A stretch of 64,000 nt of DNA. Origin: Neopestalotiopsis rosae (Eukaryota; Ascomycota; Sordariomycetes; Amphisphaeriales; Sporocadaceae). The notes beneath the pieces are model-generated. The model had not been told where the DNA came from. It did no database searches and worked only from the letters and a program-made list of their open reading frames with translations. Position numbers and translations under genes: made by a program. Positions 33,108 through 46,600 of this stretch are shown here, in pieces; the first letter of the stretch is position 1; each line of letters starts with the position of its first letter. Location of the stretch: the NCBI GenBank assembly GCA_023078685.1, contig JALGAS010000001.1:3844001-3908000 (forward strand), written 5' to 3'.

Positions 33108-35030
33108 CTATGCCACAAGCGACGACTGTCTGTTGGTCTTTCGGGTCATGACTTTGGTGATGGCGTGCCGTATGGTGACACCAGCCTTCTCAATTTCCTT
33201 TTTAGACAGTCCCGAAGTGATGCAAACCTTCAGTGCCGGGCTAATCGCCCATGTCTCATCCTTGGGCGTGCCAATAGCCTTCACCGACGGTAAACTCTTG
33301 AGGCGAGTGATGAGGACGCCGTTATTCAATGTCTTTAAAACACACAGTCAGTTTCAATCAAATTTTTCTCCTTCATTGGGACTGTCATGCAAGCACAAGC
33401 CAAGCCAAGATGCCCGTTTGAGCGGTCGCAAACTTACCTCATCAACGCAGTCCTGGAGGATGCGTTCTTGGTCCGCATAGCTGAGGCCCCTCGACCGGAC
33501 CACATCCGGCTTCAACACCAGCAGCATGATGGGGTTCTCGGTTGAGCTGGTGCAGTTGACCCAGTCGCTGCGGGGATCCAACTGAGCCCTCATGGCCTTG
33601 ATGTTCTCGCGGCACTGTGTCAGAATCTCGGGGTTGGACTGGAGCACATTGAGCGTCTCGCTAGCAGTGACGGCCAGCATTGCCGGCAAGGCTGCAGAGA
33701 AGGTGTACGAGGCAGCCGTAATACGCTGGTGCTCAACGGCATCGCGACCGCCGGCACAGAAACCACCACCGGCGCAAAGAGGCCCAGCCAAGGATCCTAC
33801 AATCATGTCAATCTGGGAAGAGTCCACATTCTGAGCCTCGGTCAGACCCCGCCCGGTGCGGCCTAGCACGCCAAAAGACCATGTCTCATCCAGAATGATT
33901 CGGAACTTGTACTTTTCCTTGAGTTCGACCTGTCGAAAGAGTGAGTGAATATGTTTGGTCAGACATTTGGAGTCAATCAAGAGAGCACGCGCAGGGCTTG
34001 TGTTTTGTTTGTTTCATTTGCACGTACCAGCTTGGGCAGATTGGCAGAGTCACCAACCAATTCAAATAAACCTTCAGTGACGATGAACCTTCTGGTCAAC
34101 TTCTTCTTGGACTGGTCTCGAACAACCTGCTTCATGATCCTATCCAGATCTTCCATATCGTTGTGGTTGAACCATTTGACCTGGCTTCGAGAGATTTCAA
34201 GACCTTTACGAATCGAGTAGTTGACCTGTTTGTCGGCGAGGATCACATCGCCACGCTTGCAAAAGGAGGGAATAACACTGGAGATGGTCGAGAAGGCCTG
34301 AGAGTACACGATGCAACCCTCAGTGCCCAGGTAGGCCGCGATATCGGCTTCCGTCTTCATGTGAACGTCCTGAGTGCCGTAGAATTGCGGCGGGCCGCAG
34401 GGGCCGACGCCGTACGTGCGCAATGTCTGAATGGCCTTTTCCTTGATTTGCTCGTTTGCATTGAAATTGTAGAAATTGTAGGCGGCGAGGTTGATGACGG
34501 TCTTGCCATTGGACAGTTTTGACTTCGGGCCGGTCGGTCTGCACAAATAAGTCAGTCACTCAGTCAGTCCAACTCAGTTCAGTCCGTTATCCAGAGACAA
34601 TCAACCAGCCAGCCAGCCAGCCAGCCAGCCAGCCTGGAGGCGCACTCTGGCATTTCCCTCCAAATCATCTCACGGTCGCATGTGCGTCTACTACATACCC
34701 AACAATGATGGGCAGTTTCTCAGCCTCGAGTTCCTCAAACGGCGACTGGGCGCCCACCAGCGGCTCAGGCTCCCAGTCGTTGACGAGCTCGTCAATCTCC
34801 TCCTCCTTCAGTTTGACATAATTGGGGCCGTGAGTCGGGTAGGAGGGCGAGAGGAGGTATCGGATGAAGAAAATGACCAGGATAAGCTCAATGGCAGAGC
34901 GGATAGGATCGTTCTGGTAGCTGGACTGTATGTAACGGATCAGGACGGCGCTGCCGGGGATTTTCTGGAAAGCCTCGGACAGTTCATGGAGGGAGGCCAT
35001 GAGGCGGGCTTGCGCATCGTGCAAATCCAT
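33108..35030 (-). CDS. LCB1: Serine palmitoyltransferase subunit 1 (LCB1)
   Basis: Four exons on the minus strand: 35030-34699, 34538-34028, 33929-33438, 33332-33108; 519 aa. All junctions keep frame (phases 2, 0, 0). An N-terminal transmembrane helix (SAIELILVIFFIRYLLSP) spans about residues 45-62. The aminotransferase-fold domain contains NLAAYNFYNF, YGVGPCGPPQFYGT, whose Cys (about 158) matches the site mutated in human SPTLC1 neuropathy, and ILDETWSFGVLGRTGRGL. The segment equivalent to the PLP lysine motif reads GSLAGPLCAGGGFCAG and has no lysine. That is normal for LCB1, which supports the catalytic LCB2 subunit. The complex condenses serine with palmitoyl-CoA in the ER, the first step of sphingolipid synthesis. 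Intron 1 carries a CCAG tandem repeat. Confidence 0.95.
34605..34634 (+). repeat. CCAG microsatellite in LCB1 intron 1
   Basis: About seven and a half perfect CCAG units in the 160-bp first intron of LCB1, next to a run of CAGT/CACT units. On the coding strand the unit reads CTGG. Confidence 0.85.
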
Positions 35031-36285
35031 GGCTGCTCAGCGTATCTGTCGCAATCTATATCGGAACTGGTTACAGAGACAGAGGGTCAAACCGTGACGG
35101 TGTGGTTGGCCGTAGTAGTCGACAGTCCTGGCCCAACGGTTTCCTTTCTGGACCTGACAGGCGCGACGCGTTTGCAATGCGCAGATGGAATCAATGCGAC
35201 CGCGGCTCCAGGGTAGAGCAAGCACAACAAGTACGCAATTAGGCACCTGGGAAAATAAGGCAGGAAAGGTAAGCAAGTAGGTCGAGAAACCGTAGGGGAG
35301 AACGTCGGGTCCGTCAGACTGACGAGAGAGGACGGGACGACGCGGTGAATTAAAGCGGACTCGGACTTTTTTTGGTCAAGTCATCAGGGGCCGTCGATCC
35401 ATTGATCAATCAATCCAAAGCATCCTGATTGATGCTGGCTTCAGTGCTGGTTGGCTCCTGGAGCAGCCGTTAGCAGTGTACCTAGGCTTGCTAGGTAGGT
35501 AGAGGTCGCCTAACCCACGCTAATTGTCACCTCTGAAATTGCATTTACCTCGAGGTACAGAGTACCTTCCCCCTTACATGCCTACCCAAAGGATGCATAG
35601 CTGGTATGTATTTCATGGTAAGAATACAAATCACTGGTGAACTGCACTTACCCATCTCACACAGCACTCTGCAAATCCATCACTAATGATACTATCTGAA
35701 TCCCGTTGCAAACATTAATCCATCACAATGCCATCAGTATATTTCGCAATAAATGAATGAAAATGGTTGGCAGAAATCGCCAAAAATAGAGGATGACCGG
35801 AGATGTCGGAAGACGGGTGGATCAACCCCCTTCATGCTTCAAATCGAAGGAACAAGGCCTTGCAGGCAGTCAGTCGCCCGTGTGAAGTCAGTAGCCAGCT
35901 ACAAAGGCCTGCCCTTATTCAACAATGGTCTCGACCGTAGATGCAATACACACAAACGAGGCACATAATCATGCATTGCTAGGCATCATGTTTGAAGAGC
36001 ATGTCCTCCGCTCAGTTTGCTTGCATTCATTGTACAGAAACCTTTCATTATCATGTGAGACACACACATACAGACAGACATGAAAAGAAAGATGAGACCC
36101 GTAAACCATATAACAATGTCATAAGACTCTAGATGTGTATAACGAAAGAAAGGCCATATACCATGCCGCAATACCAGTAATACAAAGCACTCTCAAGATT
36201 ACCTGCATCCGCGGTATCAAGACAGCCGCACGCGCATTCGTGCTTTCTATAATATGACGCCCCCAGTGGGAAAAAAGACTAGTAT
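35031..36285. other. Intergenic region: LCB1 upstream and FKS1 3' end
   Basis: 1.25 kb. TGATCAATCA/TGATTGAT-type short inverted motifs lie around 35395-35440 and TAGGTAGGTAG-like units around 35490. No gene, RNA or mobile element recognised. Confidence 0.45.
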
Positions 36286-39200
36286 CTAAACAAATCGGAA
36301 TTTGTTCGAAGACTTCGTGCTGGAGGCCGTTCCGGTTGCTGCGATACCGTGGTATGAGGCAGCACCTGTTCCAGTCTCGGTCTCGTTCAGCGTGTTATCG
36401 TTATCCTGTCCAGTCGGCTGGTAGAGATCCATGGGGATGCTACTTGTCAAGCTGCTGGGAATGTGCGAGCCAGCAATGATGGGGCCAGCAATCAACACGA
36501 CAAAGAGAACGACCATGGAGAAGTAGAGGATCGCGAAGCGGATCACTCTTCTCCTGCGCAACTTGGATTGCTTCAAGGAGTAGATGGGAGGACGAATTTG
36601 ACGACTGTAGGTGATGAAGTTAGTACTGTTTGCCATTTCTTTTGACAGTGGAGAGTGGGTACATACCTTGGGCGAAGCCAGAAGAGCATCATCGAGTGGA
36701 GCTTGTCCATCTGCGGGACGAGAATGAAGGGCAGCATGATAAACAGCAGAATGTGGCCGAGGGCAAAGTCGGCGGCGAACAGACTCAGCTCAGTGATCTT
36801 GCAAAGGAATTCACGTGCAGGCTGGGAAACCGAGTGCCAACCCATAGAATACCACTTGCCCGTCCAGAATGCAATGTTGGACTGATCCGTCTTGAATTCA
36901 CGAGTCAGTGCAAGCGAAATAATGAGCTTCAAGATGAATCGCTGCAGAGCCATGACTGCAATCATGCCGATGAGGGTCTTGGTGAAGTCGAAACCCTCCA
37001 AGAAGAACATGACCTCAAAGAAGACAATCAGCATAATGACGGCAATTGCGTGCGCAATCGCAGCCAACACACTACCGAACTTCTTGCAGCACATGCTGAG
37101 AAGTGGTCCCATACAACAGGCCATACCGAACATGGCGGCAAGAGTTCCAGCGTTGACAGCGATCGGGGCAAAGGCCACGATGGCGACACGGATCAAGGAG
37201 TTTGTGGCGGTCGCACTCTTATCGTTGGCTAAGACACCAGTCTGCGCATTGATGAACAAGTACGGAATCAGGGTGACAGCGACGTATAGCAGTGGCGCGA
37301 TGATTTCACCAAAGATGACATTGGTGAAGCCGGCACGAGGAACATCGGCAGAGAGCTTGCTGGAGGGGTCACCGAGAACCTTGCGCTTGTAACCAGTGAT
37401 TCTGGTACGGGACAAGCGGCAGTACGCAATCCACGAGGCGGCGTGAGACTGCGAGTTACCACGAGACAACCAGCGGAGGAAATCACGGTAGTCAATGAAG
37501 AAGTCGTTCCAGGCAAACTGGTGGGGGTTGTAGAGGAATGGCGAGACCATGAGAGCAGGCACCGTGATGTAGAAGTAAACCAGGACCGACTGCCAGATTG
37601 TCACTGTCGCGAACAGCAACATCATGAAGCATCGAGAACCGAAGTAGATCGAAGGACCGGCAAAACGGGAGTACAGCACTCCGAAGGGAATGCGAGCAGT
37701 GGCGAAACCACGTCCAGTACCAATGTAACGAGCTCCACCAAAGGACAGATCCTCCTGGACAGAGTTGGCGTAGATTTGACAGACGAACACCTCGAAGAAG
37801 GGAGAGAAGGAGCAGAACTGCTTGGCCAGACGTGTCGCCATGCGGAAAAGACCACGCTCTGTGAGCTCTTGCACACAAAGAGGAATGTATGACAAGAAGA
37901 ACACGAAAAGAATGGAAAGGACACAGCGGTAGACCCAGTTGATCAAAGCGTCAGTGTTGGCACAGCCTGTTGGGTACAGAGGGTCCGTAATAGGGACATC
38001 CGTGTTGTAGTCGCAGGCAATTGTCTCGTGTCGGAGTGCACCAATGCTGAGGAGGGTGATCATGAAGACCTGAACCGAAAGCATAATGAAGATGTTGTTC
38101 AAGTGGAAACCAGGATGGGCGTAGTAGAAGGACAAGAAACGGTCAAGAGGCAGTTGCGTTCCGAGGTAGTAGTACTCGCGAGACAGCATCTGTTCACCCA
38201 TACCAGTACCAATCTTTGTGGTGAAGTTCAGAATGGAACCAAAACCCAGATCACGACCCTTACCACACTGGTAGTACTCGCAGTGCTTGATGCGACCACC
38301 ACGCAGGAGAGCGTTCATACCAGCGTAAATATCCTCGTTCAGGTGCAGACCCTTTTGAGCCTTGGAAACACCACCTCGAGTAGTCATGAAGATACCGTTG
38401 AGGAAATCGGGGTGACCATAATGGAGCTTGCCACCAATCTGAGCCAAAGTTCTGGCAAAGAGAGTACCGAACGTCTGTTCCTTTCCAGCAGCAATATCAC
38501 CAAGGATACCAATGTTCTCGGAGAAAATGTATTCACGAGCACCGAGAATAGCGACGGGAGCAAACGCCTGGTTCTTGACTCCAGGTGTGTAGGGCGAAAC
38601 GTTGTCAGTCTTCATTTCCTCGAATTCGGCAAGGACGGATCGGATCTTCAAGCACTCCTCCAGGTAGTTGTCTTGATTGGCGTCAATAAGCTGGATGTAC
38701 TCTCCACGGTAGAAGATGATGGCGTGGTTCTGGTTGTCAGACTTTCCGTCACCGAGGACTGGGTTTCCGGACAGCTGAATTCTGAACTTGGGTCGTCGTG
38801 TTCCATTCTCCATGATCTCGGAGTGACCGTCAATCAAGGCAGAGTAGATACGGGGTTCGTCACCCTCGGCCAAAGGTGGCTCCTCATCAAGGTAGGCGAT
38901 CTGGAGGTCAGGGTAGGCACGGAGAAGGAATTCGGCGTTCTCCATTTCCTCCTTCTTGAATTTGGCGTAGCGCTGCATGGAAACACAGATCTTGAACTTG
39001 CGGCGAGCCATTCTTTCGAGTTCGCGCTCCAGCTTGTCAGAGTTGCCGCCAAACATTTGAACAACCTCGGGGTTCTCCACGCGGTACAGCAGCTTGATGG
39101 CACGGCTGTAGTTCATGAAACCAGAGATGGTACGGTACAGAGTCTGAGAGCGCAGCGAGGCCCAGATACGGGTACGCAGGGTGTATTCCGGAGCAGAAGA

Positions 39201-42156
39201 CTTGAAACCAATACAGTAGAAGGGGAGATCGTCAATCTTGCTCTTGGCGGTGTCCTTCTCGTTCTTTTCGTCTTCACCATTGAACTGCGAGGTCTCGTCG
39301 GCCAAAATCTTGGTGTCCTTGACAAAGCAGTCCCACTCGTGGGGGTGCAGTTGCTTCAGATACTCCAACATGGTGACACGAGAATATGGCTCGTCCTCGC
39401 GGATAATCTCTCGCAGCGACAGCAGAATCTTTTCACTGTAGTGGGGAATCATGACAGTGAAAGTGGGCATGTTGTCAACGGGGAGAGGCTCAGGAATGGG
39501 AGTTGACAGAGACTGAGCGAAGAACGAGATACGACGTTCTGCTTCACTGTAACTGGGGAAGAATTCGGTCTTGAAAGAGTGATCTTCCTGGGAGACGAAG
39601 AAGGTGGGAGCACGAAGGGTTCTCTTGCCCTCCTGCTCAGACGGAACCTGATGGTACAAGAGCTTCTGCACATGGTCAATGGCCAAAAGATGCTCACGGT
39701 ACATGGAGATGACAATGGCGTTCCAGATCTGAGAAATCAAAACCTTCGGCTTGTACTTGATCTCCATGTCGGTAGTGGCCAAGATCTTGGAATAGATACG
39801 CTTGGGCAGACGGGAGAAAATGTTCCTCCAGGGAGTCCAGATAGACGAACCCAGATAGAAGGAGCGGGCAATCGAACCGACTGTGTTCAGGATAACGTAC
39901 CACAGGTAGGTATCCAGGAAGAAGAAGAGCATATCGGTGAAGATCACCAGAGCCAGAGTGATCGTGGGCTGGTACTTGCAAAGAATATCTCCAATGATCG
40001 CATCTCCCAGGCAGGAGCTGACGTCCATGATAGTCAAGTAACGCATGGGATCACGGAGAGACAACGTCAAGTAGACGTAGGACTCTCCGAACTTGGCACC
40101 GAAAACGACGGCCCACATACCGTAGGACATGGCAATGTCGTTGCCGCGGAGACGAGGCCAACTAGCTGTAAAGGTCTGGCTGGCAACGTACTTGCGCGAG
40201 TTCTTCTTGGCCAAGTAACTGCCAAACAAGCCGCCAAGAGGCATGATGGAGAAGAAGAGGAAGCTGGCAATAGAGAAGAAGAACTGGACAATACCCAGAA
40301 TCAAGCCAATCTTATTGTCCTGAGCTCCATCGATACCGAAGACGTAAACACTGGGTCCGACGTTGATGAGGAAAATGACGATGAGGAAGACGAGACGCTT
40401 GGAGAGATGCTGCGCGCCAGCCCACTTTCGGGGGACATAGGCCCATTCGGCGAGTGTAGCAAAGATCTGAATGAGGGAGGCGATACCACCACCTGCACCA
40501 ACAATTGACCACTGAGCAGCGGCTGTTGGCTGGTTGTTAACCTGCTGTTCATACTTGCTACCCAGAATCAACGACGGAGCATTGTGAGCGGTGAAGAACC
40601 AGAACATGGTCAAGTGGATAACCCAGATACGATTGAAGTTAACAATCATATGGAACCACGATCGAGTCTCCTTGTATGTCTTGAAGAAACACTTCTTCCA
40701 GTTGACGTCCTTCAGCTTGAGATAACGCTCTGGAGGGGGCACATCAACCAGCTTGCTCTTGTCCTCGAGGACAATGCGCTCAATACCCTCGGGGTACCAG
40801 AAGAGCTGGTTGCAGTCATCATAACCAATAATTTGATTGTGGTCCCGCTCGCGGCGGACGTAGACGCCATTGGAAATCTCGTATCCTTGGTCGCGGCAGT
40901 ATTGGTACAGCGGCGTGATGACGTTGTTAAGGAAAGTACCCTCCTCAACCTGCTCCACCATGTTTTGGCAAGCAGGAGAGTTGAGATAGTCATCAGCGCA
41001 CTTGAAAATGAAGCACAAGCACTCAGCCATGAAGCGGACCTGGTTGGCTTCACCCCAACACAATAGGAACAGAGCAATCTGTCGGACTCGGTCATGCTGT
41101 GACATGCGGTTCATGCGAGTCTTCCAGCGATACTCGGCAGCTTCCAAGCTGTCGTCTCCCTCAAGGTCCTCAAGGGCTTGTTGTTCATCAGCGCCGTCCT
41201 TGGCAGCCTTGCTCTTCTTGGACTTCTTGCGGCCCTTGCCCTTCATGTTGGCAAAACCAACAGCGTCATCCAGGTCAAGATGGGCTGCAAAGTACCATTT
41301 TCGGTAGTTGGCATTGTCGCCACCAATGTAGTCGGCGTGGAGCGAAAGAAGAGCCTGGTTGGGAGTCATACGAGACGCCCTCGAGTCCAGCAACGTCATC
41401 AAGTGGTCGTACATGTTGCGCATGCTGTCCCGCTGGAAACCAAACTTTCCAGTCAGATCCAAGAAAATGTCCTCAATCTCCTCCTTGGAAAGAGGGATCT
41501 GAGCGTCAGATGTCCAGGCAGGGTAGGGTTCCTTGGAGCGTTGCCCGGCAGGCAAGACATTGCCGTAATCCATGCCATAGTTGGGAGTCGAGGCACCAGA
41601 CGATCGGTTACCACCGTAGGAAATTTGGGAAGAGGGGGGACGGAAGCCACGCTCGCCACCATTGTAGCTGTCGTATCTCTCGTCGCCGCGTCCGTAGTAG
41701 TCCATGTCAGCGGCACGTGCCATATCAGAGCGCATGGTGAAGTCACTGAAAGTCTCTGACTCGTCCTCGCCGCCGTGACCTCGGCCTTGCTGATAACCCT
41801 GGTCATGGTACTGACCTCCATCCTGTTGGTAGTAGTCATCCTGGTATTGGTCGTTGTTGTCGTAGTAGCCGCCATCCTGGTGGTACGGGTTCTGGCTATC
41901 GGCATTGTAATAACCACTAGCAAGCAATGTTAGTTTATTGTCGTGCAGGACGATACTGAAAGGTCTCAACATACGATTGGTCATAGTAGCCATCGTGATT
42001 GGCGTTGTTGTTGTTGTCGTAGCCATCATGGTCGTAGTACTGACCATGCTGCTCGTCTTGGTAGTAGGAGTCAGTGTTGTGACCTCCCTGATGGCCGTAG
42101 CCATCGTCGTAGTCTTGGTGACCACCACCGCCTCCTCCTCCTGGATAGCCCGACAT
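36286..42156 (-). CDS. FKS1: 1,3-beta-D-glucan synthase catalytic subunit FKS1
   Basis: Three exons on the minus strand, 42156-41975, 41916-36667 and 36604-36286; 1916 aa, the normal size. Junction phases are 2 and 2; the last intron carries a GTATGT donor. The first ~200 residues are Gly/Asp/Tyr/Gln-rich with [20 protein letters not shown]. The conserved N-terminal FKS1 domain follows ([20 protein letters not shown]), then about six transmembrane helices. The large cytosolic GT48 domain (for example [34 protein letters not shown]) and about ten C-terminal helices complete it. Hot spot 1 reads YLTLSLRDP with Tyr at about residue 676. The hot-spot-2 region reads NWVYRCVLS near residue 1387. 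The protein extrudes beta-1,3-glucan at the plasma membrane under Rho1 control and is the echinocandin target. Codon bias is strong, as expected for a highly expressed gene. Confidence 0.97.
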
Positions 42157-43620
42157 CTTGATTATAGATGGGGGCTGGTTTGTCTAGAAATCGGCGCGGA
42201 TCTAATGACAAAAAGGACAGGTTAGCTGGAAACAGTGCAAGTACAAGCTTGAATTGGCCCAATGTCTGAATGTGCAGCACGTCAAAGGTGTCGCCCTTGG
42301 AAGGAAAGGCTGCAATAGTCGCGTCGCAGGAGCTACAATTGAATTGCAGTTCTGCTAGGAGTATGCATTGCTGTCACGCCGGGTTTGGTGTGCGTATCGA
42401 GTTGGGCATGGCCGAGATGGTGGCCAAGTGGGTGGGTGTGAGGGATGGAGAGGCACCACTTACCAATCACAAACTCATGACTCTGCAGAAATTATGATTA
42501 AAAGGCAGTTTTTTTATCCTTCCCGACGATAGTAGAAACGAGAGGGACAATCACAGTGGCCGGCCACAAGCGTGACGTTTGTGTGTGGTGTTGACCTGGA
42601 AGCGTCTCGGGCGAGCGAAAAACAAAGATTGTTGATGTTGGGCGAGAAAGGGGAAAGTTGCAGGATCGATTGGATTGGCGGTACCTTGCTCTAGGTTACG
42701 CGGCGTGCCTAGTTGGTAGCGGGTTGGCCTATGGATCCAATACGGCAGGCCCGGCGTCTCGAAAGAGAAGAAGCTAGGCGTGTAGCGCTGCAAATCCTGG
42801 AAAGACGGTTTCCAACCAACAAGTGACTGCCGATTGAAGCGCTTTTGGCGAAGCAATTGACAGGTCCTTGATACAATTAATTGGAAAAAAAGAATGTGTA
42901 GTTCTTTTCTTCGTTTATTGTTTTTTTTTTCTTCTTGTGTTTTACTCCGGCCAGACGGTCGTGGGTTCGGTGCTGCAGAAAGATCGACTAGGGGTGAGAA
43001 GGCCTGAGGAACAGAAGTCGACAGGTGAAAAAAAGCGAGAGGCAGTGTGTGCGTGTCGAGCTAGCCGTCTCTTTTTAGGTTTTTCTATCAGCTGCGTTGG
43101 ACAGGACGAGCGAACGAGTACCGGTCGACGCAGGATACGAAGAACAATAGTAGCGCGAGGGGTGAAAGCGGGAGATAACGAAAGTCAGATTCCGTAGAAC
43201 GGGAAAGGAGACAAGCGATGGGATGAATCCTCTTCGGTCCTTTGGTCGTCTTCTGGATCCCCAAAAATCTTCCAAATGCTGCTGCAAATGAAAGCAGATA
43301 GGGAAAGAGAAGAATGAATCCAAAAGAAAGAAAAAGGAGACGTGAAACAGGTTTGCAAGGGGAAAAGAAGCAGGAAGGGGAGGGGGGTTGAGAATAAGCT
43401 TGGAAATCTGAGATGAGGTCGAAAGGGGAATAGGAGCGGTGCCTAGACAGTGGTAGTGGCACTTTACAGGCGTTGGCAATGCCTCTGACGGGGATTCCCA
43501 GCAGCCAGTGGGCTCCGCGACGGGGGGGCACTAGCAGGGCGACGGCGGGAGCGCACTGGGGCGAGTTCAACGACGACGATCGAGATGCGGGAGTGGCTGT
43601 GTGGTGCTACAGAGAGGGAG
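42157..43620 (-). promoter_or_regulatory. FKS1 promoter and 5' leader with a probable leader intron (42202-42463)
   Basis: On the minus strand a TTG|GTAAGT donor lies at 42463 and a TCATTAG acceptor ends at 42202, with a GCTAAC branch site about 20 bp before it. This marks a 262-bp intron ending some 45 bp before the FKS1 ATG. The leader further upstream is rich in pyrimidines on the minus strand. No in-frame extension of FKS1 is implied. Confidence 0.6.
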
Positions 43621-46600
43621 AGAAAATGTGAAGGCGACAATACCTTATTACCTACATACTCCATATGCATTAATGTACAGGATAGACAGCACCATTCATA
43701 CTGTATAGATGATATACTGTAGTGCAGGGGCTGGGTAATGCAGTGTACATACAGTCCCACCTTGGACTTGATTGACAAACTGTACTGTATAGGCTTCTCT
43801 GAAATCAGGAAGAGGTACAAGAATATCCCATCATTTACTCCTTCAGTCCAGTTCACTTCATTCGTTCTCATCTGGCGGCTGCTTGCCGTGTGAGGCGCAG
43901 CACCGACCAACTGGACTACACGAACCATCAGACCATTTGTCGCCTCCAGGTATGGAACATTACGAGGCCACCTCCCTCGCACACTTGAGGGAGCACTACA
44001 TCGACTAATAACTACACCATCCATTCATTGGGTTTGTGCACGCAACCTGCCTACCTCCCTACGCTCCCTCCTCTTAACAGACAATTCGATAAGTAGACCT
44101 GACAAATTAGAACGACAATAATAAGAAAGTCCTGGGCAAGGAAGGGGGCGAATCTTTCGCAGAACGAAGTGGATTCTATGGAAATCGGACCTCCTTTTTC
44201 CTGCTGCTGCGCGGAATTGGCCTTGCTTGACTTTCTGGATCTTGTTGGAAGGACAGAAACCCAGCAACCCAGGCAAAAGTGAATCGAGTCAAGCGCAGGA
44301 TTTTGACTCCCAAACAGGGGCAGCCGACAAGGGCCGACCAAGGGTGAGGGACTGTCCGCTTTGTGATTGGTTATGAATCCGGTTTTCTAACAGCCCGGAA
44401 ACTCGCCTAAGCACGCTAGGATGCGAATCACCGAGCATCATGGACCAATTTAGCATATACACCTGGGCAGACAGAGCATAAGGATCAGGTACCGGTTGAC
44501 ACGCTTCGAATTTCTACAGTGTTACCTAGTGCCCACCTCCCCTCGAGATGCAACCACAGCCAGGCTTCAGGCTTATAAATCAGCAACTACTCTGTACTAC
44601 ACGCCGGGTATGTTTTTTATACATACACTGTATGCAAATATTCAACCACCACCAAATGCAATGGCATTCGATGTGGTCCCTGAAGACACGAGCAAAATTG
44701 CCCTTATTGGATGAGTATTTCAGTGTAATACGTGATTATTCTCTCATTAAGATCTGTTCAGCATTCAAACATTGTGTAGGGTATCTCGTTCAACCTCCCA
44801 AATGCGCGTCAATGTAAAGGCAGTATGCACCACCACACAAATCTGAGTGATAGGCAAGTCAAGATATACTGTAGTCGGATTGATCATTGGGCATATGTAG
44901 CTTGTCCGATATGAATGTTCATGATCCCCGTCACCACAAGAGGCTTTAGTAGTCATTTTATGGATGATGCCACGACAAACAAAGTATCGTATTATAGCGG
45001 CTCGGTTGATGCTTCCGGCTGGCAGGAGAGCGGCCATAAAGATTCAGACTTGCTTGGTGTCATGCGAAGAGACTCCAGAATTCCTACTGCCAGCTGCTGC
45101 TGCATAGTTTATCGCACTCGCCATGATCTGCAATACTTGCGCCTGCAAGCAACATCGTGTTGAAAGACATACTGTGTAAGCACGCGCACGCTGCATCTGC
45201 GTGCGTATATAGATCTGCTCTCTCTGGCCAATGAAAGTGACAGACGGATCCGCGTCTCTTGAGAGTGGCAAAATCTGGCGCACGTTGGCATAATTGGGTG
45301 GTGGTTGCACACATCTATAAACACGACACTTGCCATGGTCTTTTTTGAAAGCCCCCCAGCAAAAAGGCGAAATACCATGAAGCAATCAGACGAGCCACGC
45401 GGTTGATCAATATTCTCAACTAGATGACCAGGACCGACAAGCAGAAGTACTCCGTACGTGCTTCGTCAACACTCCACATATATTCTGTGTGTCTTTTTTT
45501 CGAATTGTTGCCCCGTAGTGATCAGCCCGCTTGCCTGTCTAGCGTACAGTGCTTCTATCTCTCTTCCAGAAGAAAGGAAGGTTCTGCATCCACGCCAAGC
45601 CGCCTGGATCAAGCTTAAATGGCGCGGGTTGAGCAGATACACATGTCGAGAATTGCCTCATGCTCAACTCAAGGAGCAGCGAATGCACAAGAAACAATGG
45701 CACGCTCGCTCAAGGACGATGTTCATACTAAGAGCATGATCCGGGCGCAACTCAGAACGTGGCTATCTATATAAATACAAAGGCCCTCTGCCGAATCGGG
45801 CTCCCGACGAGATCATACGTCGATATCGTCTAGTGCAGCGCGACAACGCGAATGATGCAGTTTCCAAAGACAACCCCCCAACCATACATATTCTACCACG
45901 GAGAAGTGAGAATGCCATCTCTTTTCCCGGGCAAAGCGCGTAATTCGCACTGTATGTCCTGTGCAAATCTACGTACGTATTTCGCACACCACCGCGCCAG
46001 CACGCGCAGCGGTAGTGCCGACGAGGGAGAAAGAAAAAGAAAAAAATCGGGCCATTCAACGCAGGTACCGGCGCGCCGAATAGCTAGTTCTAGCGATATC
46101 TTCCAGGCCGACCGTAGCACCATGCCCTACGATAGCCAATGCTTGCGCGCCGCGCTCCACAACCCATGTTCATTTGGTGTCAATGATGACGACATGAGCA
46201 ATCTTGGAGCAATCTACCCGTTCATCCAGTTGCTATTCGCGTACATAATCTACTGTAGCACTACGCTACGCTACCTATGCACGTTTTGGGACTTGAGCGT
46301 GCTTCTACGGATTGCATGTGCTGGGTTTGAAAACTAGAGAAAAATTCCTCCTGGACAGCCGGAGACTGACGGATATTGTGCTTACCCAGATTATTAGGTA
46401 GGCTCACTGGAGCATCGTCCATCAGCCATATACAGATAACATCCGGCACTATCGTATACACTGAAAATCGGAAGAAAGTCCAGACAAGTCGTCTCGAGCT
46501 TACCTCTCATTCTACTAACAATCCTCTCTGCTTACCTACATACAGAGGTATGCACCGGATGGTACTGATGATCCTGGAAATCAGCGACCTGGTTAGATGT

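Noticed and set aside
38028..39506. 492-codon open frame on the plus strand opposite FKS1
   Set aside because: It lies wholly antisense to a strongly codon-biased gene, where antisense stops are rare. The peptide has no domain and several similar shadows occur along FKS1.
45852..46337. 161-codon open frame in the gene-poor block
   Set aside because: No signal peptide, domain or splice-linked exon. The true ATG context is poor and the composition is not gene-like.
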